Below are positions 7,648-12,581 of a stretch of DNA of 12,581 nucleotides, one piece after another. A program made the translations under genes and the position numbers. Location of the stretch: positions 1 through 12,581 of the forward strand of contig JACQWU010000017.1 in the NCBI GenBank assembly GCA_016209155.1, given 5' to 3'. This stretch comes from Candidatus Desantisiibacteriota bacterium (GTDB lineage Bacteria; JACRDZ01). Each line of letters opens with the position of its first letter. Position 1 is the stretch's first letter. The notes below the pieces were generated by a model. The model was not told the origin of the DNA and searched no databases. It saw nothing but the letters and a program-made list of their open reading frames with translations.

Positions 7648-7655
7648 CTCCCTTT
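7648..7655 (-). promoter_or_regulatory. Ribosome binding site fixing the TTG start of hslU
   Basis: On the minus strand AAAGGGAG lies 8 bases before TTG at 7639. The protein from that TTG begins [19 protein letters not shown], matching the expected HslU start, so no in-frame ATG is needed. The site lies between the miaB stop and hslU, so hslU is probably translated from the miaB message. Confidence 0.75.
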
Positions 7656-7661
7656 CTTTAA

Positions 7662-9002
7662 TCACTCGGATATTTCACCTAAAAGCGTGTATGCTCCAAT
7701 ATTTGTTATTTTTATATTAATAAACTGCCCTGCTAAATCTTTATTCTGCATATTCTCTTTTTTACTAAATATTACGATTTTATTCGTTCTTGTCCTGCCT
7801 GTCAACTGCTCTTCGTCTTTTTTGCTTCTGCCTTCAACTAAAACTTCAAATTTTTGGTCTATAAGTCCGGTATTTATATTCACCATTATTTTTTCCTGCG
7901 TACGCAATAGATACTCAAGCCTGCGTATTTTTTCAGCATATGTTACGTTATCATCAAAAGATGCCGCGTGTGTACCCTGACGGGGAGAATAATAGAATAT
8001 AAAAACTCCGTCAAACTTAATGTTTTCAACTGCTTTAACTGTATCCTGAAAATCATTTTCATCTTCATCAGGAAATCCCACAATAATATCAGTTGTAATG
8101 CTCACTCCAGGAATAAGCTTTCGGATATATTCAACTTTATTTATATATTCATTAAGCGTATATTTTCTATTCATTTTATCCAATATCTTATCCGAACCTG
8201 ACTGAAGCGGAAAATGAAAATGTTCACAGGCTTTTTTTGATGTGCTTATTTTTTCAATTAACTTATTGGAAATATCTTTTGGATGCGAAGTCATAAACCT
8301 TATACGTTCTATTCCTGCGATATCGTTTATAGATTCGATTAAATCCGCGAAATCATATGAATTATCAATATAGGAATTAACATTCTGCCCGAGCAGAAGA
8401 ATTTCATTATACCCATTCTCCGCTAAATTGTTTATTTCTTTAATTATATTCTCTTTTCTGCGGCTTATTTCCCTGCCGCGCACATATGGGACAATGCAGT
8501 ATGAGCAAAAATTATTACACCCTTCCATAATAGAAACAGAAGCTTTAATTTTACTTTCGCGTTCTATATAATCAGGTTCATAAACTTCCTTTTGTTCCGA
8601 AATGATTCGGATTTGAGATTTTCTTTTATGCAAAATTTTTTCAATTAAAGGTTGAAGTTCTTTTTTAGTTAAAGTTCCGATAATAATATCTATATGGGGA
8701 AACAATTTAAAAATTTCATCTTTTTTTTGCTGAGCGAGACATCCCGCAATAACAAGTATCATACCGGATTTTTTTTCCTTATAACGCTTAAGCGCGCCAA
8801 TATGTCCAAAAATTTTTTCTTCAGCCCTATGCCGCACAGCGCATGTATTAAGGACAACAATATCCGCATCATCATAACCCAAAGCCTCAGAAAATCCCAT
8901 ATTTTTGAGCGTCCCCGCCATTATCTCAGTATCCAGCTCGTTCATCTGACAGCCGTAAGTCTTTATTGAAAATTTCAACTTATCAAATTTCATATTATTC
9001 AC
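7662..9002 (-). CDS. miaB: tRNA-2-methylthio-N6-dimethylallyladenosine synthase
   Basis: The 446-residue radical-SAM methylthiotransferase converts i6A37 to ms2i6A37 in tRNAs reading UNN codons. The N-terminal UPF0004 domain shows the three Cys of the auxiliary cluster (TYGCQMN Cys18, NTCAVR Cys54, AGCLAQ Cys88). The radical-SAM domain has EGCNNFCSYC (Cys162, 166, 169) and PYVRGREISR, which favour MiaB over RimO or MtaB. A TRAM-like RNA-binding domain covers about 378-446. The start is ambiguous: GTG at 9002 lies only three bases after AAAGGA, and an in-frame ATG at 8993 is about 12 bases away; either adds or removes three residues. It is the first gene of the leftward series, divergent from the cheW gene, and hslU follows after 22 bases. 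Confidence 0.96.
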   Translation of the reverse strand: MNNMKFDKLKFSIKTYGCQMNELDTEIMAGTLKNMGFSEALGYDDADIVVLNTCAVRHRAEEKIFGHIGALKRYKEKKSGMILVIAGCLAQQKKDEIFKLFPHIDIIIGTLTKKELQPLIEKILHKRKSQIRIISEQKEVYEPDYIERESKIKASVSIMEGCNNFCSYCIVPYVRGREISRRKENIIKEINNLAENGYNEILLLGQNVNSYIDNSYDFADLIESINDIAGIERIRFMTSHPKDISNKLIEKISTSKKACEHFHFPLQSGSDKILDKMNRKYTLNEYINKVEYIRKLIPGVSITTDIIVGFPDEDENDFQDTVKAVENIKFDGVFIFYYSPRQGTHAASFDDNVTYAEKIRRLEYLLRTQEKIMVNINTGLIDQKFEVLVEGRSKKDEEQLTGRTRTNKIVIFSKKENMQNKDLAGQFINIKITNIGAYTLLGEISE

Positions 9003-9038
9003 AATTCCTTTATTCTAAAATTAATTCCACGAAAAACC

Positions 9039-9067
9039 ATTATAATACAAATATATAAAATTTAGAA
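9039..9067 (-). promoter_or_regulatory. Weak sigma-70-like promoter candidate for miaB
   Basis: On the minus strand a perfect TATAAT lies at 9044-9039, about 37 bases before the miaB start. At 17-base spacing the -35 position reads TTCTAA (9067-9062), only three of six matches to TTGACA. In such AT-rich DNA a chance TATAAT is likely, so this is tentative. Confidence 0.3.
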
Positions 9068-9125
9068 TTTAAAATTAAATTTTAATGTAAAACAGAATTA
9101 AGTTATGTTTAATACACGTTAATCA

Positions 9126-9143
9126 GCAAAAAATTATTTTTGC
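9126..9143. repeat. Palindrome between the divergent promoters
   Basis: GCAAAAA (9126-9132) and TTTTTGC (9137-9143) are perfect inverted arms around ATTA. It lies between the two divergent transcription units, upstream of both candidate rightward promoters. It could be an operator for a dimeric regulator. No T-run follows that would make it an obvious terminator. Confidence 0.35.
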
Positions 9144-9170
9144 AATAATAGTTAAAGAGTATTAATATTT

Positions 9171-9198
9171 TAAAGATTATGATCTACCTTGACGATAA
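9171..9198 (+). promoter_or_regulatory. Sigma-28 (FliA)-like promoter candidate for the chemotaxis genes
   Basis: TAAAGATT at 9171-9178 is followed after 12 bases by GACGATAA at 9191-9198. The known flagellar/chemotaxis sigma-28 consensus is TAAAGTTT, 11 bases, GCCGATAA, so the two halves match 7 of 8 each with spacing one base long. It lies about 130 bases before the tandem cheW start, a biologically fitting target for this sigma factor. Confidence 0.45.
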
Positions 9199-9244
9199 AA
9201 TATTAATTAGAAATAAATATTATATCAACTTCCGAACATAATAA

Positions 9245-9273
9245 TTTACATTGTTTAAAAGTTTTCTTATATA
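9245..9273 (+). promoter_or_regulatory. Sigma-70-like promoter candidate for the chemotaxis genes
   Basis: TTTACA at 9245-9250 and TATATA at 9268-9273 are separated by exactly 17 bases and end about 54 bases before the cheW start. The -35 matches five of six and the -10 four of six consensus bases. Confidence 0.4.
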
Positions 9274-9327
9274 CCTCTTTTTAAGTTAATCTCTGTTATT
9301 GCCTTTATAAGCCTTGGAGTATGAATT

Positions 9328-10272
9328 ATGAATAATGAACAAAAAAAACAGGTTGTTTTATTTAAATTAGATACGATGATATTTGGAATAAAAACAGAAT
9401 ATATTAAAGAAATTATTAGAATGGTGGAAATTAACCGTATTCCCAATAGTCCTGATTTTCTTGAGGGGATAATTAACTTTCAGGGAGAAATAATAAATGT
9501 TATTAATTTAAAAAAAATAATGGGACTGGAATCAATAAAAATTACTATTCATTCACCTATTATAATTGCTGTAATTGAACAAAATATAGTTGGAATTGTG
9601 ATTGATAATGTTGATAATATTATTTCTTATGGAAGCGAACAAATAAAACCTATTTCAGGGACAATACCATTTAAAAATATTCTTGAAGGGATTATTAAAA
9701 AAGATGACGGATTAATTTTAATATTAAATTTAGCTGAACTGCTTAATTACGAAAAAAGGATACTTTCAAACAAAACTATTGAAAATAATATGCATGTTGA
9801 AAGAGCAAAAATCGGGAAAGATAATAATGAACAAAATATTCTTCATCAAAGAGCTATATCATTAAGTATAAGACGAATTGAAGAAAATATAAAAATAAAG
9901 AAACGGTTATTGCTTTTTCCTTTATCAAATGAATGGTATGCAATTGATATTGAGTATGTGCAGGAAATTTTCAAATCACTTGAGATATTTTATCTTCCGT
10001 ATAGCCCTTTTTTTGTTGATGGAGTATTAAATTATCGCGGGACTATTCTTCCTGCAATTAATTTAAAAAAAATATTAGGATTACAGGAAGATAAATCAAT
10101 CCCGCAAAAAATAGTAATTGTAGTTGAGCTGGGTATTGATACTAAAGTCGGTTTAATAGCAGATAATATAACTGAAGTCATCGATGTGGATATTTCGGAA
10201 ATGCAATTACCGCTATCAACTATGGAGCAAAATAAAGCCAATTTTTTTGAAGGCGATGAAAAAAGGATTTAA
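9328..10272 (+). CDS. Tandem CheW-domain chemotaxis coupling protein, second domain cut short
   Basis: The 314-residue cytoplasmic protein contains two CheW domains joined by a charged linker (about 143-190). CheW links chemoreceptors to the CheA kinase. Domain 1 (about 7-142) is complete, with NFQGEIINVINLKKIMGL (50-67) and the closing strand LEGIIKKDDGLILILNLAELL region (119-139). Domain 2 (about 192-314) has the matching NYRGTILPAINLKKILGL (235-252) and GLIADNITEV (275-284), but after ANFFEG (304-309) it ends in only five more residues where domain 1 has about 18, so its last strand is missing. The stop codon lies in the first bases of a palindromic repeat. GGAG 8 bases upstream supports the ATG. 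The binding-protein and chemoreceptor genes follow on the same strand, so it is probably the dedicated adaptor of that receptor. Confidence 0.93.
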   Translation: MNNEQKKQVVLFKLDTMIFGIKTEYIKEIIRMVEINRIPNSPDFLEGIINFQGEIINVINLKKIMGLESIKITIHSPIIIAVIEQNIVGIVIDNVDNIISYGSEQIKPISGTIPFKNILEGIIKKDDGLILILNLAELLNYEKRILSNKTIENNMHVERAKIGKDNNEQNILHQRAISLSIRRIEENIKIKKRLLLFPLSNEWYAIDIEYVQEIFKSLEIFYLPYSPFFVDGVLNYRGTILPAINLKKILGLQEDKSIPQKIVIVVELGIDTKVGLIADNITEVIDVDISEMQLPLSTMEQNKANFFEGDEKRI

Positions 10273-10334
10273 CCATAGAACATCGAGAAAAACTATTTTA
10301 GAATTCATTAAATTCTTTTATGCTCTGTGGTTAA
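10269..10334. repeat. Palindromic repeat forming the cheW 3' end
   Basis: The arms TTAACCATAGAACAT (10269-10283) and ATGCTCTGTGGTTAA (10320-10334) pair at 13 of 15 positions. Inside is a second perfect hairpin, AGAATT (10300-10305) with AATTCT (10311-10316) around a five-base loop. The TAA of the cheW stop is part of the left arm. It resembles the dispersed ACCACAGAGAACACAGAG-type repeats seen in many environmental bacterial genomes (from memory). It may fold in the RNA and reduce read-through between cheW and the next gene. Confidence 0.7.
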
Positions 10335-10371
10335 TTTTTGACATTACCTATAAAATTAAAAGGAGCGGTAT

Positions 10372-11547
10372 ATGAAAATAGTGAAAAAACTGTTTGTATA
10401 TTTTTGTTTATTTAATGGTTTAATTATTCAAATTTTTGCAGTCGATCAGGGAGTTACAGATACGGAAATTCTGATAGGATCTTCTTTGGTGCTGGAAGGA
10501 CCGGCAAATTATTTGGGGATTCAAACCAGCCATGGGGTGAATAGTTATATTAATTCAATTAATGAATCAGGCGGTGTTAATGGCAAAAAAATTAAAATAA
10601 TTATTTATAATGATAATTACGAACCTATTCCCTGTGTAAAAAACACTCAAAAACTGATTAATGAAGATAAAGTTTTTGTTCTTACGTCTTATGTTGGAAC
10701 ACCCACTTCAGTTAAAGCACTGCCTGTATGGACAAATGCTAAAGTTCCTCTGGTCGGGTTTTTTACCGGTGCAGAACAACTGCGTACACCATTTAATCGC
10801 TATAATATTCATATTCGAGCATCTTATTATGATGAAGCTGCGGCAATTATAGATGTATTTGTCAATCAGCTTAATTTCAAAAAAATAGCTGTATTTTATC
10901 AATATGATGCTTTTGGTGAAACAGTAAAAAAAGGAACAGAAATTGCCATGGCAAAATTTGGACTGACACCTGTAGCTTATGGAAATTATGAAAGGAATAC
11001 ATTAAATATCGAGGAAGGATTGAATAAGATCAAATTGTCTAAGCCTGAAGGGATAGTAATGGTAGGGACATATTCTCCTCTTGCTAAATTTGTAAAAGAA
11101 GCAAAAAAATCCGGATTAACTAAAACAGTATTTCATACTGTATCTTTTGTCGGACCTGAAATGTTTGCAAAAGAGCTGGGAAAAGAAAACGGTAATTGTA
11201 TAGTTACTCAGGTAATGCCGCCATATATTGAAAAAAATCTTCCTATTATTAAAGAGTATTTACAGGCATTAAAAAAATATTATCCAAAAGATATTCCAAA
11301 TTTTGTGAGTTTAGAAGGATTTGTGAATGGTAAAATTTTAGTTGAAGGATTGAAACGAGCCGGTAAAAATTTAACGCGTGAAGGATTCATTGATGCTATA
11401 GAAACAATCAAAGCCGGTCAAATAGGGACAGGATTAGGTTTTAATTACGGGCCCCGCAAGCACACAGGATTGGATAAAGTTTATATTACCCATATAGAAA
11501 ATGATAATTTTGTTGAAGTTAAAGATTGGACATCTTTTGTTAAATAA
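10372..11547 (+). CDS. Type-1 periplasmic binding protein (branched-chain amino-acid/LivK-like)
   Basis: The 391-residue protein has a Lys-containing start, a hydrophobic signal (about 7-23) and likely cleavage after IFA at 23. The mature part is a complete two-lobed type-1 binding fold: the opening TDTEILIGSSLVLEGPA, GVNGKKIKIIIYNDNYEP (68-85), YVGTPTSVKALP (108-119), RASYYDEAAAIID (149-161), KKIAVFYQYDAFGE (170-183), and the closing lobe with GFVNGKILVEGLKRAG. Families of this shape bind branched-chain amino acids, amides, urea or aromatic acids; the ligand here cannot be read. A good AGGAG lies six bases before the ATG. No permease or ATPase gene accompanies it in the window. It sits between a CheW gene and a chemoreceptor gene, the latter 16 bases downstream, so it probably serves as the receptor's ligand-binding partner, alone or besides transport. 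Confidence 0.92.
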   Translation: MKIVKKLFVYFCLFNGLIIQIFAVDQGVTDTEILIGSSLVLEGPANYLGIQTSHGVNSYINSINESGGVNGKKIKIIIYNDNYEPIPCVKNTQKLINEDKVFVLTSYVGTPTSVKALPVWTNAKVPLVGFFTGAEQLRTPFNRYNIHIRASYYDEAAAIIDVFVNQLNFKKIAVFYQYDAFGETVKKGTEIAMAKFGLTPVAYGNYERNTLNIEEGLNKIKLSKPEGIVMVGTYSPLAKFVKEAKKSGLTKTVFHTVSFVGPEMFAKELGKENGNCIVTQVMPPYIEKNLPIIKEYLQALKKYYPKDIPNFVSLEGFVNGKILVEGLKRAGKNLTREGFIDAIETIKAGQIGTGLGFNYGPRKHTGLDKVYITHIENDNFVEVKDWTSFVK

Positions 11548-11563
11548 AAATAGGAGAATAAAT

Positions 11564-12581
11564 ATGGATACATCATTCTTTAAACTAAGCAGTATAAAAC
11601 GGCTGGTTACCGGTTATTTTTTGGGAATTATGATAATTGTGGGAGGAACTGTTATTACCATAACTCTTGTAATATCTTATGGAAAACTTATTGAGGGGCA
11701 GAAAAATAAAGCCAGAATTGTTTCCAGCAATATGGCACTTACTTGCGGTGATTTAATGATGGTTGGAGAATGGGATAGAATTATGGAGATATTAGGCGGG
11801 ATAAAAAAAAGCGATATCGAAATGCAGTACGCTATTGTGATTGGAAGTGACGGAAGATGTGTAGCATCAACAGAATCTGAATTAAAAGACACATTTTTAA
11901 ATAAAACTGAGTTTGAAAAAAAGACTATAGAAGTTAAAGAAAATTCTTATTTCTTTCATCCGGACATAAAAGATATTTTTGAAATGGCTGTTCCAGTATA
12001 TAGCGCAGGAGAAAGAATAGGAACTTTAAGAATGGGATACGGGACTAAATATATTAAAACTATGATTATGAAAACTGTTTTAAACGCTTCTATTATTACA
12101 ATTTTTGCTTTATTAGTCGGTAGTATTCTCAATTATTTAATAATTCAAAAGATTATTATAATTCCATTATCTAAAATAATGGAATTATCAAAAAGAATTA
12201 CTGAGGGAGATTTATCTCATGAAATACTTGATATGCATGGAATTAAATATGAGATGAGAGATCTGGCTTATAGTTTTATGGGATTACAGCAAAGTTTAAT
12301 AAAGGTTGCAATGCAGGCCAATATAGTTGCGGCAGGAGATTTATCACAAACCATAGAACTTAAAGGTGATTTAGCGGAAGGTTTTAATAAGATGACTAAA
12401 AGTTTACGCTCCATGACTAAACAACTGCAGGAAGGGATATTAAATATCAGCAGTTTTAGCAATGAAATCATGTCATCTGCTGAGGAACAATCAGCAGGCG
12501 CTACAGAGCAGGCTACTGCTCTTTCCGAAATATCCGCAACAATTGAAGGATTATCCAATACTGCAGGGCAGATCGCCGAGA
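11564..12581 (+). CDS. Methyl-accepting chemotaxis protein, 3' end outside the window
   Basis: The frame is open from ATG 11564 (AGGAG seven bases upstream) to the edge, 339 residues. A first membrane helix (about 16-39) and a second (about 171-194) enclose a periplasmic region of about 130 residues with a Cache/PAS-like pattern (YAIVIGSDGRCVAST, then EMAVPVYSAGERIGTLRMGYG). After the second helix comes a HAMP linker (about 193-245, Pro201) and what looks like a second HAMP unit (about 246-290, VAAGDLSQTIELKGD). The start of the methylated signalling helix follows (SSAEEQSAGATEQATALSEIS). The conserved hairpin tip that contacts CheA and CheW lies beyond the window. It is 16 bases after the binding-protein gene and is presumably cotranscribed, suggesting a receptor that senses the loaded binding protein, its own ligand, or both. 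Confidence 0.93.
   Translation, partial: MDTSFFKLSSIKRLVTGYFLGIMIIVGGTVITITLVISYGKLIEGQKNKARIVSSNMALTCGDLMMVGEWDRIMEILGGIKKSDIEMQYAIVIGSDGRCVASTESELKDTFLNKTEFEKKTIEVKENSYFFHPDIKDIFEMAVPVYSAGERIGTLRMGYGTKYIKTMIMKTVLNASIITIFALLVGSILNYLIIQKIIIIPLSKIMELSKRITEGDLSHEILDMHGIKYEMRDLAYSFMGLQQSLIKVAMQANIVAAGDLSQTIELKGDLAEGFNKMTKSLRSMTKQLQEGILNISSFSNEIMSSAEEQSAGATEQATALSEISATIEGLSNTAGQIAE

Larger units (their letters stand above)
9003..9327. other. Divergent intergenic region between miaB and the chemotaxis genes
   Basis: These 325 AT-rich bases contain no plausible gene on either strand. They hold candidate promoters for both directions, a perfect 7-base-stem palindrome at 9126-9143 and an AT-only inverted repeat at 9069-9085 (TTAAAAT, three bases, ATTTTAA). 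No riboswitch-like conserved structure was recognised. Confidence 0.7.

Noticed and set aside
7203-7661. A 152-codon open frame on the + strand opposite hslU.
   Set aside because: It lies antisense to the strongly conserved N-terminal part of hslU, shows no domain pattern and is a shadow frame.
10338-10354. TTGACA followed by TATAAA before the binding-protein gene, considered as a promoter.
   Set aside because: The spacer is only five bases, far short of about 17, so the two boxes cannot act together.
10255-10375. A frameshift in the A-run near the cheW end hiding the rest of domain 2.
   Set aside because: The frame that stays open past this point does not resemble the end of a CheW domain; insertion of the palindromic repeat explains the end better.

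Overview
The window is strongly AT-rich bacterial DNA on the standard genetic code. A lipoprotein, a periplasmic binding protein, a chemoreceptor and a CheW-type adaptor point to a motile diderm. Gene order and protein divergence suggest a poorly sampled or uncultivated lineage, but the sequence alone does not fix the phylum. No rRNA, tRNA, CRISPR array or intact insertion sequence was seen.

Layout: positions 1-9002 are read leftward and 9328-12581 rightward, from a divergent intergenic region at 9003-9327. The leftward series, in transcription order, is miaB (tRNA methylthiolation), hslU (protease ATPase, TTG start, unusual C-terminus), a nucleotidyltransferase-like protein, a TPM-domain protein, a LemA protein, a small unknown ORF overlapping a broken second ORF, argB (arginine biosynthesis), and a large lipoprotein with five Ig-like domains and a seven-repeat propeller cut by the window edge. 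The rightward series is a tandem CheW protein, a type-1 periplasmic binding protein and a chemoreceptor cut by the window edge. It reads as one sensory unit: the binding protein captures a small molecule, the receptor signals across the membrane, and the double CheW couples it to a CheA kinase encoded elsewhere. A sigma-28-like and a sigma-70-like promoter lie upstream.

The most unusual feature is how often repeats coincide with gene 3' ends. The second CheW domain stops inside a palindromic repeat. A broken ORF at 3561-3713 runs into a sequence resembling that repeat. The TPM gene ends in a pyrimidine-rich heptamer/octamer tract. HslU ends in a GC-rich hairpin in place of the usual C-terminus. 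This suggests a genome whose gene ends are being remodelled by small repeats.
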